The position numbers were made by a program, and so were the translations under genes. The notes under the pieces are model-generated. The model searched no databases. It was given only the letters and a program-made list of their open reading frames with translations, and had not been told where the DNA came from. A DNA stretch of 64,000 bases from Ditylenchus dipsaci (Eukaryota; Nematoda; Chromadorea; Rhabditida; Anguinidae), in contig SADC01001315.1 of the NCBI GenBank assembly GCA_004194705.1, positions 248,001 to 312,000 of the forward strand, in the 5' to 3' direction. The first letter of the stretch is position 1. Every line of letters starts with the position of its first letter. Shown piece after piece: positions 25,801-40,800 of the stretch.

Positions 25801-28800
25801 TCACTATATATATATCTCACCACTAAAATTTTGAATTCCTGGGAGGTAAGTGCTAATATTTCACTCAAAAATATTAATGACGAACAACTTGTTTTGGTGC
25901 ATGAACGTTTCCTTGAAAATGAAACTTTTTTCATGCCTTGGTCCTCTTGCAAAAAATTTTGAAATTGCGTAAAAATTCAAAAAAATTGAAAAAAGTTGAA
26001 AAAAAGCAATAGGGGACCAAGCTTCAAGATTGGAAAATTTTCCTCAAAAATGAAAAAAGCTTCATTTTCGAAGAATCGTCTCTACACCCTTGTTTTAGGT
26101 CATATTTAGCAAACAAGTATCTTTTGAAAATAAAAATAAAATTTGACTATCAGGGGCGTCAGAAAAATTTTAGTATGTGGAAATTTTATTTAAATTTTTT
26201 TACCTTAATCCCCAAACTACGGCAAGGTTTTTTACAGCATAGCAAAGTTTGTGTTTTTTTTGTTTTTGTTTTTATAAGTGCGAAATCTGTTTAATCGTGC
26301 CAAAAAATGTGCGGTGTTAGGCTCTGGAATTCGAAATTTGCTTAATTCCATATCAAATCGGCAACATGCCACTTTCATTCAACTACCTTGGACTTTCTTC
26401 TCCTAGAGTGCTGATCGGCACCACGAAACGAGGAGGTCAACTTCTTTCTAGCCCTATCATACAAGTTCTCGGTCTTGGAGCGAATAGAGCCCCGAAAGGA
26501 CTTGGAATAGCCGAGCATGCTCTTGCTCGCAACCAGAACCACAATTTATAGACAGTTAGTAGTTATACACATATATTCATTCACGGTGCTCGCAATAGAC
26601 AAAAACGAAAAAAAGGAGAAGAAATAAATTCTCAATCCACTATAAAACTTTAAAAATATCATCAGTTAATAGCCAAAAGCGGGAAAATGGTGTAAAAAAT
26701 TATTTCGAGGTAGCAAATAAGAACTCTCTACTAAAAATTATCAAAATTTGTTTTTTCACGAAAAATTCAGTAAACAAGAAACAAGCACTTTTAACCAACA
26801 AAACATTGATTAGAGCAGCATTTCAGTCAAAGTAGCACTTCCAATAATTCGGTTGGCAAAAAAGTTGTTTTATTTTGAAAGATCAAAACCATTGATGGTG
26901 GTGGCAAAGAGGCCAACAGTGAGGGGAATCTCGTTGTTGTCTGCATTCCCACAATGAATAATGCAGAGTGCTTCTGCTGCTAACCACCACCACCACATTC
27001 CCTCACCCTTATTTTTGTGAAAAGGGGTATTAAAAAGAGAGAACATACATAAAGAAAGGGAAAAGCAATGCATATTATGGCCAGTCTGTTAGAGACAACA
27101 ACAAAAGCAATTAATACAGGATTAAACAGCCCCCCCCCCGCCCTCTCCCGCCCTACCCAATTAATATGCAATAGAGCCCTGAAGCAGTGCTCCTTCTTAT
27201 CTAAAAAAACCAGGAAAAATTAGTTTAGCAAGAGTAGGTTGGTAAGCTTACTGGACCATGAACTTGAGTCCCAATAATAGGAACCCATCTAAGTGATTAC
27301 CCACCATTATTTAGATTGGCCAGTGGTTGTAGGCGTGTTTTGAGTGATTCCGTTGTACTCGAACAATAAACTTGTTTCGAAAATCAATTAATTTGGGTAC
27401 TAGAGATTATGAACCCCGTATTACTATTTTTTGAAACCCGAATGAAATGTTGGGCTCAGGTAAGCATAATTAAAAACAATTTTGAGCTAAAATTGTTTTT
27501 AATTATGGCCAAATCATGACCGAATTTAGCAGCTCTAGATAGTTTAAAACCTTCATAGGGGTTTCAACCAGTTTTGACTGTTTAACAAGCTCAACAAAAT
27601 GATAGATACTATGTTGGGCTCTTGTGCTGTTTAGGGCCGACTTTGTATTTATTTTGTTAAAAAATGGCCGGAGAAAGCTTTTTGACTAGTTTTCTCTGTC
27701 TAACATTATAAAAGAAACATTTGTAAACTGTTTCTGGTCTGAAGTTTTAAATCTTTTTTTTTTAATTTGACTTCAGCTCTTCAAAATTAGATGGTTTTTG
27801 TGGTATTTTGTGGTTATTTTTCGGCTATTTATAGGATTGACGGCTCAACGCACCGATTTCGGCTTTTCAAGCCAAAAATTATATAAAATTATCACATTTA
27901 AGCTTAGGCAAGAATATGCCAACGTATTTTAGGCGGACTTAAATATTTTTTATTACCTTCTTGTAGTTTGGATATTATGTTTACTCAACCTACCCTGCGC
28001 CTAAGCTTAAATGACCATAAAACCTAAAAATGACCACAAAAGACCATCTACTTTTAAGGAGTTGAAGTAATTGAGTTTTTAGACCAGAAACAGTTTACAG
28101 ATTTTTTTGCATAATTCAATTTTTTGCATAATCAAATACCTATTTTCGGTCATTTTCTAACAACTTATCAGTTCGGCCCTGAACAGCACATGTACCCAAT
28201 GTTGTAAACAAAAGCGAAATTTGATAAATAGAACTCTTTGAATATAAGATGGCATCCGCAGCCAGGTTCAATGATATTAAAAGTAACAAGCAATTTTTGG
28301 CCGCAGTGCACAATGTGACCTTCTCCCGGAATCACGTTTAAACCACTATTAAGACAATAAAACATGCTTAGAACGATAGAAAACATGTTTTTAGAATTGG
28401 GAACGCACTTTTTGAAAAACAAATTTCGACCCACAGGAGGAATATTGCTATGTTTTGGCTGTCTTGCCATGTTTTTCAACTAGGCCGTGGCAAGAAAGCC
28501 TCTATATGCATTTTTTGATCGAGAGTACTTCTCGAAATTATGTCTAAAGTAAGTGAGTGCGCGCATCTCTAGCTCTCAAGCCCCCTGCGCCCCCTTCGTG
28601 GCGCAGGTGACTTGAGCACACCCACATACCTTAGACTCAAATCACTCGAAAGTGACTCTTGATGCATGAAAAAGAATGCATACCAGAGTTTATTCATGCG
28701 GTAGGCCCCAGTATTCGAAACTATGTTCAAGATCTTCTTTTTAGTGGGCCCTGTGTGATTAGTGGCCTCTTTTATTCCCTTCCCCACCCTATACAGCCCT

Positions 28801-31800
28801 TAATCCCTTCAAAATTCAAAAGGCGCCAATTTAAAATTGTCAAATTTTCACCAAAAAAATCATGATACCCCCCCTGTGGGTCGATATTTTTTTTTAACAA
28901 AGTGCTTTCCTAATCCTAATAACATGTTTTCTATCGTTCTAAGCATGTTTTATCGCCTTAATAGTGATTTAAACGTGATTCCGGGAGAAGGTCACATTGT
29001 GCACTTTAGCCCAATTTGTATACAGGAAAGCCTCTTAAGGCCATCCAGGATAATAATGGGGGGTAGATGCACGCTTACTGGTTTCAATGAACTCAGTAGA
29101 ACACATAACTTCCGGTAACTCTTGTGCCCAAAAATGACATAATCTAGCTGCTTCAGAAATTTTTTAAGATAAAGAAGAAAGTTAACTGCAAAATTGAAGA
29201 AACCAAGAACCTTCCGAAAGACATCATCCAATTGATGATCCAAAGTCTTTATTGAATCAGCTGAGACGCCAAGAAGATTATTAAAGAAACTGGTATAAGC
29301 CATATGAAGAATGCCTGAATAAACACCAAAAAGTTGGAACTGCAAGTAACTTGCAGTTTTGAAAGCGACATGAAGCTGAAAGAAACCCTGTGGTTAGCAG
29401 CGTGTTGGCAAAGAAATTTGACATACAGGGATAGACGAAAAACGCGACAATTATTTAGCATCTATTTTTTGCTAAAAATTGTGTTTTTCACCCATATTTA
29501 CCTTATTGCTTCTAATGATGCTAAATGTAAAAACGTAGCTAAGACCCTTATGGCTTGTTCACGTTGTTAGAGTTCGGGATTTTTGTTACGTGAATACCTC
29601 TGATCCTAACTCTTACTCTAACTCGAACTTTAAATCTAACTCGACTTAGAGTTCGAGGTTGAACTTGAAGGTGTTCATGCATATAACTTGGATTCCCTTG
29701 TAGTAAATCGCCCAAAAACTAACTTTTAGTAACTTTTAACTGCTCTGGGGTGATATTCTAAGCTATCTAAGCTATATACATAAATAAATTCAAGTTCGAC
29801 CTCTTACTCGATGTACGTGAACACCATCAAGTTAGAGTTCGGGTTTTTGAGTATATGAACACCTCTTACCCGAACTCTAACTCTTACTCGAACTCTAACA
29901 ACGTGAACAAGCCATTAGCTGAATATTGAAATCAAATTTTGCATGAAGAAAAAATTGGAAATCGAGTTATTTTGGATTCATTTGGTCACTTAGGAAGGTG
30001 AATTAATAAAAATTATGTGGTATGCATAATGGAAATCATAAAACAGTGAAAGAGTTGAAGAAATATCGAACTAATAATCTCAGTTTGTCAACATTAAACC
30101 TAATCCATTTACTCCATAAAAAAACAGTGAAGTAGGTATGTGGAAGTGGCAAGCTCATAAAACAATTCACAATTTATTGAGCCAAGCAAAAGTAATGGGG
30201 AAAAAGAGAGGCAATTTGCACACCTAAAAAGGTGAGTGCCTGAAACAATGGGCGTCGTCGACAATCCATCCGTTTAATATTAACAACAAGCATAACTTAG
30301 AGTATTCTCCCTCACCGTTGTCCTGGTGTTATTATAAAGCAGGCAGCAGCAGCCAGGCAGCGCATTTGAACAACTGGCAGGAAGTGGGTGAGTGAGCCAG
30401 CCATCCTCCTCTCTCTAACGCCCAGGATTAGCCATTGATAGTGGGGAGAGAGCAGAACAAACAGCTAGCTGTTTGTTGGGACACACATGTTAACCCACAA
30501 GATGTCATTTTTGGGGAAAAAGAACTGTGCGAGTGTTTGCTCTTGACTAGAATGAAGGTTTGCAAAAGAAGAGAAAGTAATTTAGTTGAAACAGCTATTG
30601 AGAATAAAATACTACTCCAAATTCAATAATGGGATTGCCCAAACGTGTTTGGATAGCAGCAATATATTTCACTAAAACAAGAAGCAGGATAAGTAGTTTT
30701 GCCGTAAAGATGAGTCTAGTTTTAGTTTGAATAGCGCAAACAAAAGACGCTACAAAACACAATAAAAAAAGCTTTTTAATTCATGTCAATTCTGATATTT
30801 ATGACCTTATCCTGGTTTTAAAAAGTAGGCAGAAAACTTTCGTCGGATTAGGAATGACGCCTATGGAAACAGTCATGAGAGAAAAAAGTGCTGGTCCCGG
30901 CCTTACTTGCAGTGTAACTCGCTGGTATACCCTTTTAAAAAACATCGGAAAATGGTTGGTCGATTTTCCGACAATTGCAATTTCGTCGGACAATTGTCAT
31001 TGGCCGATCTTAGTCACGATAATATGGCACCATAAGTTCGACTAGTTGAGTCTAATTCACTTTTTTACATTAACTTTTGTGTTCTGTCAGTTCTGTTTTG
31101 AAAATAAAATCCCATAAATTGCAGAGATTATGACTTTACCAGCCGTCTCTAAAAACGAGCATAGTTTTGCCAATACGGTACTGATAAAATATGTTCTAAA
31201 AGTGGCGTAACATCGGGAAACGCAGATCTTTGTATCGAAAATGTGGTCATTTACGAAAATGACTAAAAAAAAGCAGAATCCTATCGATATTTTGGACAAG
31301 ACCCACGAAAGACAACCAGCAAAAAGTCAAAAAATAATTAATGTGAAATCGTCCGACTCAGTTGAAGGTCCAATTTGAGTGGTTGACGTATTACCGGGCT
31401 CGACTGCGTTTTCTTATTTTCGAAAAAAATACGAAAAATGGCTAGACAAAAAGTTAAGCTCATTAGAGGAAATTTTTGAAAGTTTTTGGTCCACTGTGGC
31501 TTTTGGTTAAATCTCTGAAAAATAGAGAATATGTGACAGAAAAAAGTTTTGCCTGTAAACACTTCCTGTAGAAAAGATAAAATACAGTAGCAAGACGTAG
31601 ACCGCAAAGCAAAAATCGTGAGCACAAAATGTCCATTTTTGGGCACAAATGGGCTTGCAAGCTCTTTTCAAATGCAACCTATCTAAATTAGGTGCTAAAG
31701 CGTGGAACTCACCCTCCTGTGCCAGTATTCCTCAATCTGCTTAGCCTTGGAGGTTGTCTCTGCCGAGTCTAGAGTCTCTAGAGATTCCTCATCGGTGCTG

Positions 31801-34800
31801 TTGCCAGCTCCAGGAGAATGCCTGTGAAATTGTTGCTGGACTTCCCTTCTCCACTGCTGCAGCATCTTTGAGATGCGCCTAATGGAGGAAAATCTAGCCG
31901 GCCGTTCGGGTCTGGCCTTCACCAATTCTTCTCCACACTCTGACCTAGATTCATGAGCGGGTCGCCTTCTTCTACTTCTCCGTCGCTGGGACAGTCTTCT
32001 GGTAAATGCAGCCAGCCGAGAAAATGGGGATTGAGGAGGGCTTTGGGCCAAAAGATTAAATGACTGGCTGGAGTGCTGCGAACTGGTCATAGGGTCAGTA
32101 TCCATGTTTGGCAATACACTAATATATGATTTGTGAGTAGGAGCAGCAGGGACAACCAATCGATGGAGTGAGTGAATGGCGGAAAACAGCCTTGAGCTGT
32201 TGTCATCAATTGAGGATCAAGGCAGCAGTGTCAGGTGTCCCTGGCTGGTTGGTTAGAAATAGTCGCCAGCAAAAAGAGCTGCCAGCAGAGACTGGGAGAT
32301 ATAAGTATGTGAAGTCTTGCTTTGTTTAACAAATGAGTGCAAATATTGGATGGAACGAATAGTTAGAATTTTTGATAATTACAATTGAAGGTATTTGGGG
32401 GGTGGGGAGTGGGAGATCATAGCAGGATAACTATTTTTTAGTAAGAATTTACTAATGATATATATACGAAACAGCCAAAATTCAACGAGAATCTTGAAAT
32501 ACAAAAAATTTAAGAACAGCCCGAAATGTTGGCTGGAATTTGGTTGGTTTTAATTGATTGGCTATTTTAGCTTGTTCAGAGATCGGCAGAAAGTTGTAAA
32601 TTTTGGCTACATCTTTGACTTTTTTGACATATATGGTATTCACTTGTAAATGAGTTAGATCTACTCGAAATTCTGTAAACATACTATTTTTGCTATAAGC
32701 AGAAATCAGTATTTTACATTGGAACGCATTTCAACCCATTCTGTTTTTGGCGTTTTCTTAAAAAACCATACTAACGCCTTCTGAATGATCCTTGCAATTC
32801 GAAAAAATTTTAGAAATTTTTTCGAATTGCGGCAGACCATTCAGAACGCGTGAGCGTGGTATTTTAATTGGCACGAGCTTTCTTGATTTTTCCATTTTTA
32901 GATTTTGGTTACACACCCAAAAATCTAAAAAATCAACTAAGAATTTCCAAGTTTTAGGGATTGAAAAAAGGGAATAATAGAGTGATTACGGTATGCTACT
33001 TTTTTCATTTCAAAATTTTTTTCTGCCACCCTGAAAACCAAAATTCACTAATCGGGACAGCGAAATTTCATAATTTCATGATCTCATACATTTTTTAATT
33101 TCGAATTTTTTCGCCTTCTAAGAGGGAGTAATGAAAAGCGGAAATGTAGTTTAGTGAAAAATAATATTAATATCTATTTTTTTATTTGCCTTTCATTTTA
33201 AATCATAGAATATGCTTGAGACACCAACCGAAGAAGTGGAGGCGATGCTATAGCGATCTTCACCAGTGGTGTTGCTGTCCTTAGACACTTGAGAAACGCG
33301 GTTCAAATTTGGCAATCGGTCATCTAAACGATGGAAGCAACCAATTGGGGGTTTTGAAATAAGAAATATTCAAACACACCAATGATGCTAGCCTTCTTCA
33401 TGTCCATTTTGAGGTCTCTCAGAGTCTTGACCCACCTCATCCGACTGTTTTCGTTGTTGGCTTTGAGCACACTGGTCATATCATTTTGGTGAGGTTGACT
33501 GCCTTTTCGAAGTCCAAACTTTGTGTTGTCGCCTTCCACATGCTCCACTACATGAAGCTCACATAACTACAAAAACGATATTGAAAGTCAGATATGTGTT
33601 TCAGCATCCACCCACCAAAATGCTGTCTTTGTAGGCATATCTAATCTTTTTGGGAGCAATTTCTTCTTTCTTGGTAAACACGATATTTGACTCGAACAAA
33701 AATACTTGCAAATCCCGGTTTGGTTTGAAGTATCTCTTTGGCTCATAAACTACAAAGGAATCTTGCATGATGAAGTCACCCACTTTGTATTTCTGAAACA
33801 TTGATATGAAAAAGAGAGAGTTTTGAAAAATTAACAAAGAAACCTCAAAAGAGTCGAAATTCTTTAGATGCATTCGATCATTGGCAAGTTTTGGAATGTT
33901 GACTACAACCTCATAAGCATCCTGGAAAATATAAAAAAAATTCACAGTCAACTCTCAATATTTTTTTCTGATTTTTTTACTTCGAAAATTTTTTCACTTC
34001 TAATTACACGTCTCTTTCCTAATATAATTTTTTAGGGGTAAAACTTGGGTTTGACAATGGTCAATTGGCCAGTCAATTTACCGGTCAATTGATGGCCAAT
34101 GAATATTATTTGACCGGGGAATAAGAAATCGGTCAATTGTTACCCGCTATTTGCAGACTGTGCTACAGTTAACTCTCCCAACAGTCAACTCTCCCAATAA
34201 TACCTTAATTAATGGTAGGACCGACAAACAAAAGCTGTTTTTGGACCAACCAAAGCACGTCTGGACCAACCAAAGCAAGTCTGACTTACATTAACAAGGG
34301 GTTTCACTGTAACGGTAAAAAAAGTAGATACTGAGATGTAATTTTTTATAATTGATCGCTTTTCGGTCAATTGCATTCAACTGACCGAGTTTCTATTTGA
34401 CCGGTCAATTGTACAACCCTAGGTAAAACCGAGCAGCACCGATTTTTTTGGCATTCATTATTGTGAATCACCAACAAACATATGGCAAACCTTTATTTCT
34501 TTGGTGTTTACTGAGCAACCTTTGATCAATTGCTCCAACATGAGTCTATAACGAGTGATCCTTTGCACCGGTTTAATTACCATGGATTGAAGATCGTGTG
34601 AATGCGGCAGATTATTTCTTTCTCGAATTTCCTAAATGATAATAAATCTCCTTTCAAATATGTTAAATTTTCTATAAAACAACTTACAGAAAACATTTTA
34701 ATAGCCTCTGGCAGGCAGATAATGTGGTTGTTTTCATCCTTGTTGAGGCAATAATCCGCATACAGCTCCTTCAACTGTTCCATCCATTGAATGAAACAAT

Positions 34801-37800
34801 AGCCCACATCTTCAGGGTTTTTCTCGTAACTCATAAGCTCCTTCAAAAAAGTTCTGAAAAATCAGAATTTCGTTTTTCACACAGTCTAATATTCTATAAA
34901 ATCAACCCAGAGTGGAAATCATAAAGCTGTTCAATGTTGCCGAAGATCTCGACTTCTTTGTTGCGAAGGGAAGAGGGACAGGAAGAGCCAGCCATGCGGT
35001 AAGACCTAAGATAAACGTCAATACAAGTCCTCAAGTGGTCAATGTAGTCCTTCTCTGAAGTTAGAAGCTCTCGCATAGGCTCTCTGAAATAGTGAAATTT
35101 TAAAAACACTAAAAATATTTTAAAAATTTCAGATTATTAATTTTTTGAAAATGTTCTCAAAGTGGCGCAGTTTTTATTGTACATGCTCTACGAAACAATA
35201 GGACACTTATTGTGGCCTTTTCTTAGGCGTGGGCTAGGAAGGACTCAAACATGTCTTTTTTTTACTTTTTCGCAGTCTGAAAAGATGTTTGAGCCAGTCC
35301 TAATGTAAGCTGGCCTATCATCACCAAAGCACAGGGCGCTCATATGCTCTGTTGAAACAGCAATGATCTTTGGCTATCCAGAACCTTTGGGGCCCCACTC
35401 GCCAGAACCAAAGGGGTCCCAGTCATTTTAAGTCTAATCTATGCGAAAAATAAGTAAGGCGCGAATTCAAATTGAACATTTTTTTGCATAGATTAGACTT
35501 AAAATGACTGGGACCCCTTTGGTTCTGGCGAGTCGGGCCCCAAAGGTTCTGTTGCTCCTGATCTTTTTTCTGGCATATAAAATCTTTTGTATTTTAAGTT
35601 TTTTTAAACAGAAATGTTCTTTTTTGAACCATATGTTGTTTTTTAAAGGAACTATGTTTCTTCCTAGTCATGACCACTTCAAAGGTTTTATGCGTGTGGC
35701 ACCAAATACCGTATTACCTCTAATAAACGCCCCTGCTCTAATAAACGCCCCCGCCCCTAAATTTTGACTAAGATTTCAGAGCTAAGACCATTTTTGATTG
35801 ACAATTTCAAAATTTTTAGAGGTTTGAAAAATAAGCGCCCCGGGCGCCTATTAGAGGAAATACGGTAGATTATGTTGAAAAGTGGGTGAAAAATACAATG
35901 CCAAAACACGGTTTTGATAAGGTGGGGAGTAGGGGCTTTGGCGCTTATTAGAGGAAATATGGTAGAATTTGACTTTTATTTATTATAAAACTTGTGGAGA
36001 CATGAAAGTCGGCTACCTCGTCCTATCTGAAAAACCGGTCGGACTTTAAATTCAAACAAAAAACATAATACGGAAACATTATGACACTTTTAAAATTTAA
36101 AAGGAACTTTTATCCTACATCATTTTTTTGTTCCACACATTCTCGCCAACACCGTCTTTTTCAATCTTGTCTTCAATGGTGCTGTCGCTGTATCGGTCAA
36201 GAGAAAGATCATCTTTCTATAACATTTTAGCAAAATCACTTTCCGAACGGTTTGAAAGTACTAGCTATTACCGAGCTAACAGACTCGCCGTTGCCCACAA
36301 TTTGGTTGACAGCCAACTCATATTGTCGCCCAAGATTTAGAAGGTGAGTAAAGCGGCTAGGAACACTTTGAACTGCCTGAAAAATATGCTGGTGACTTAC
36401 AAACATAGCGACAAGGAGAAAATTCCGCGCAATTTTTATTTTCGACATCCCTACTAGAAAAAAAAACAAATTCTGACACCGGGGTAGTGTTCAGCATGGT
36501 CGATTCGCCTGCCAAAGTCCATTTAAATCTAAAAAACCCAATCAAATTGAAGATATTGATTTTTTTTCAAATATTCGTTATCTCGAAATGAAATTTAAAT
36601 TTTAGAACGTCAATCTGCAATCGACCATGCTGAACATGAATCCGGTATCAGAATTTGGTTTTTTCTAGCACGGGCGTCAGAACTTAAAAGTCTGCGGAAT
36701 TTTCTCCCGCCATGATTTTCGCCATGCCAATGTCGCAGAACCAAATACTTGCCTGTTCAATGTCAGCATTGTGGAAGTCGTTAAGTCGATTTTTAAGAAA
36801 ACGTTTTGAGTGTTCCAACATTAGTTTCACCTCACTACGCTTCTCCTTAAAATTCATACAAGTTTTAGTTTTCTGGATATTCTGCAGAGTCTTCACAACT
36901 CAATTTTTCGGAATATTGTAAAAAGTAACCTTAACTATGGATTTGAACTCCATACACTTCAACTTTAATTCCTCCACATTGACCCTGCTTGAAGAAGCTT
37001 TCATTGAGCGGGCTATGGAAATCATAGAAACGCAGTTCTCGCATTCTGCTTCAATCCATTGGCCAAGCTGCAGTAAAAGTTAATATTTTTATCAAACAAA
37101 ATTTTCAAAATTTTTTTGAATTTAGCCTGGTAATAGCTTTTCGAAATATTCCTATCATCGATATTTCTAGCCTATTTAAGGTACCGTAAACCCTCTAATT
37201 AACCCCTCTCCCATTCCGACCTGTATTTTTTTAAAGATTGCACGTAAGTAGTTTAACACTTCATTTGTATCTCATATGATAGTCTACAAATTAGGGTTGA
37301 CTTGTTCAAAAGCAATCTTCGAGGCCAGCGATAGCTTGCGACATTTCAAATTGCGACAATTAAAATTGAGACAATTCAGATTGCGACAAATTCAAATAGC
37401 AAAAAGGACTAAATCGAATAAAACTTCTCTATTTGAATTTCGAATTTCGTTCGAAAATCCTCATCGCTAAACGAACTGTCTCAATTAGATTTTGTCTCAA
37501 TTTGAATGGTCTTAATCTCAATTACCATATATTCTCTATTAATCCCCCTCCCCAGAAGTTGGAAAATGTACCGCAACTTCTTTTTGTCGATTTCACAATT
37601 TTTTTATTGTATTCAATTTACATGATCGTTCACAGCCATATACTGAAAATGATAATTCTGGGACAGACTATTCGGTATTAATTTGGAAGTGATTTTTTTT
37701 GTAATTTATATTAACATACTCATCTACAACCTTGTACTCAAAATGTAGCCCTACTTCTTGGCGTCATTTTCAGTATATGGCTGTGAATGATCATGTAAAT

Positions 37801-40800
37801 TGAATACAAGAAAAAATTGTGAAATCGACAAAAAGAAGCTGCGGTACATTTTCAACTTTTGGGGAGGAGGATTAATAGAGAATACCGTATTTCCTCTAAT
37901 AAGCGCGCCGGTGCGCTTATTATTCAAACCCCCAAAAATCGGAAAATTTGGAATTCGATTTCGAGATTTTTGGGTGCTCAACTAAAATCTAAAAAGTGGA
38001 ATCGGTAGAGCTCGTGGGAGTTAAGAAAACGTATCAAACAGCTTTGGAATAAGGTGTAAACCATGTGAAGCTGTACTCTATGTGGGAGGTCTATTTGCTT
38101 TAATTTCACTGATTTAAAACCAAATCGGCATATATTTACTGTACACTATATAGAAGTTTGACTGTAACTAAAATGAGCACTCAAACGTCTAAATTGCGAC
38201 CTCAAATTTCACCTTGCCCATTTTGACAATTTTTTGCACTAGCGTTTATTCCTCGGTTTTAGTTTCCTAATAAACTATCAAACTCTGCTGAAAGACTTCA
38301 GAGTTGTAGAAATTCAGAGATTTTAAAAAAAATTGATGTTTTTATTATGTTTTTAACTCCATACTTCTGAAATCATTCAATCATCAGAAAGCCAAGATCC
38401 AGGGCCAAAATATTTTGTGGCAATATCAAATTTGAGGGTGGAATTTAGTAATTTGAGGGTGAAATTCAGACTTTTGAGACCACAAAGGGTATTGTTTACT
38501 CCTTGAAAAATATTTTTGGTAAACTGTGCTCTTTTATCATCAAATTTAAAAATATATTGAAAAAAAACCTACGCTGGAAGAAGCAATTTGCAGCATGACT
38601 GCGTGTTGACACTGTTCTATACGAGCTTTTCTTTGGTGCCACAATTCTAGTATTCTTGTTTGTTGTTCTCGCACATTATCCTTGAAGGCATTCACCTCCA
38701 TTTCACTGCTTGAGATATGCTTTTCAGAGGCCTGACATCTTCGGATATAGCGAATGAATATTTCCGATGTCTTTTGAGCATACAAACTAGCCTACACCAA
38801 AACAATAATTAGTTTCAGACAACATCAAAATAAAATACAAGTCACCTCCAAAAACCTTTCTTTCAAACTGGTGTGTTTGTTGAGTCGTTTAACTATGGCT
38901 TCCAACCGCTTCTCCAGGCTGTCATAATGCTCTAGGACACAGAAATCACCAAGCTCTAGCCGAAGGTCGTGCTCCATCGACTCCGACACTGGTACCACCT
39001 TCAAATCGGATCAAATATATTGAAGGAGACCGAAAGTGTTATGACTTAGCAAATTACCAATCGCCACGGGTTTTTCGAATATTTTTCAATTTTTTGAAAA
39101 AAGCATATTCTAATACATTTTTTCAAATAAATATACTTTCGAATGAAAATGTACCTTTAATCTCAAGTATTTTTTTCTTAAATTCTCGAATTCTTTTAAG
39201 CTATCGAGAATCAGATAACTTTGAGGCTGATCTTGGGATTTTCGGGTGCTCAAACAAAAACTAAAAAAATGGAATTGGTAGAGTTGGTGGTATTTTAGAA
39301 AACAGGGGTGTAATATATTTGCTCTGGTCTAAGATACAGGTTCTCAAATTTGAGAACCTAGCTTATTAGAAGAATTACGGAATCTCGGCAAGTAAAAAAA
39401 CTTCAACGAGATTTCATCGAATTCGCATCTAAATCTGGAAAGTGGCCTTTTAGGAAAAAAATTGTTATAAAAAATTTCAATTTTTCTAAATTTCGTTACT
39501 ACGAAACCGTTACTAGTTGATATTGGTGCCTTGGACTTACATGGCTGACACATTTGTAGTAGCTGACTGCTGTGTTAAGTAGTTTGGTGCGGATTTCAGT
39601 GAGTCCCACTAGTTGAAACCATCTGTTTTTGACCTGTTCCATCACTTCTGCTGTCACATTTCTTTTGGCTGGGTCGGCTATGATGAAGTTGGCGCAGGCG
39701 TATTTCTCTTGAAAATTCTGTAACATTCCGCCCACATTCTAAAAAATTATTTAGATCAGTTAAATTTACCTGTTTTTGCAAGAAAATATGTGCTGGAACA
39801 GCTTGGGAAACTTTCCGAAAAATCAGAATCACAAAGAAAAATAATTTTAAAATTATTGATTGCTCCGATATAACCATAACTTAAACTACTGACATTTTTA
39901 AAAGTAACTGTCTCACTTATGGTCATATCCAGTGGCGTACGCAGGAATTTCTGACGGAGGGGCACCAGGCCATTTTCGAAGTCATTTTACCTACACTGTT
40001 TAAAAAAAATCTGACGGGGGGGGGGGGCACGTGCGCAAACATTCACAAGCCAATCGAGCTAACTCGATTGGCTTGTGAAGTCGTTTATCGGCTGTTTAAA
40101 GAAATACAATTATATTAAACAACTGAAAACATAGTTCTTGGGGTTCCCTTGCTAAAGAGATAACTAAAGCTGCACAACAACCAACCTCACAATCACTGCG
40201 GAATTGTTGGTGGATGATATGTGCTTGATTGGCATCCTCCAAACTGTTCGGAATATAGTTCATTTGAAGGAGACGGTAATGTCTTTGCTGGATGGCCTCA
40301 GTCACATCACTCGCCAGTTTTAACACCTTGTTGACCTGTAGACTGTGCTCTATTCTCGAGGTTACTTCTGTCGCAATCTTAAGAATAGTTCATATTTATT
40401 ATTTCCACAAAATAAGAAATAGAGCCACAGACCTCCATCACCTCCTTCTCCAGCTTTCCAAGTTGGTTGGCAGAGTTAGTGACTGCTTCTTCAGCCCGAG
40501 TCTGGCGATCCTCCAGCACAAGGTGCAAGTCCTTGTTTTGAATCATCTTAAACACTTTTCTTGGTAATTGAAAAAAAAAAGTAGAAAAAAGTAAGTAATT
40601 GAAAAAAATTAATTTTGGATATTTAGGGTTTGTGATTTTTGTAAGCACTTCTGTAGATGTCGTTTTGGAGAGTATATTTTGTTGACAGTCAGGTGTTAAA
40701 GGTTAAAAACAATTGTATACGAATTGCAAAATTGTTTAAAAAAAGACGTAAAAATTAAGTTGTCACAAAGATAAGGTAATATTTTTCGAGTGCCTTTTTT

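Noticed and set aside
31087..31646. Minus-strand frames of 70 and 102 codons
   Set aside because: AT-rich, rich in Phe/Leu/Ser, without acceptor/donor pairs in a usable phase.
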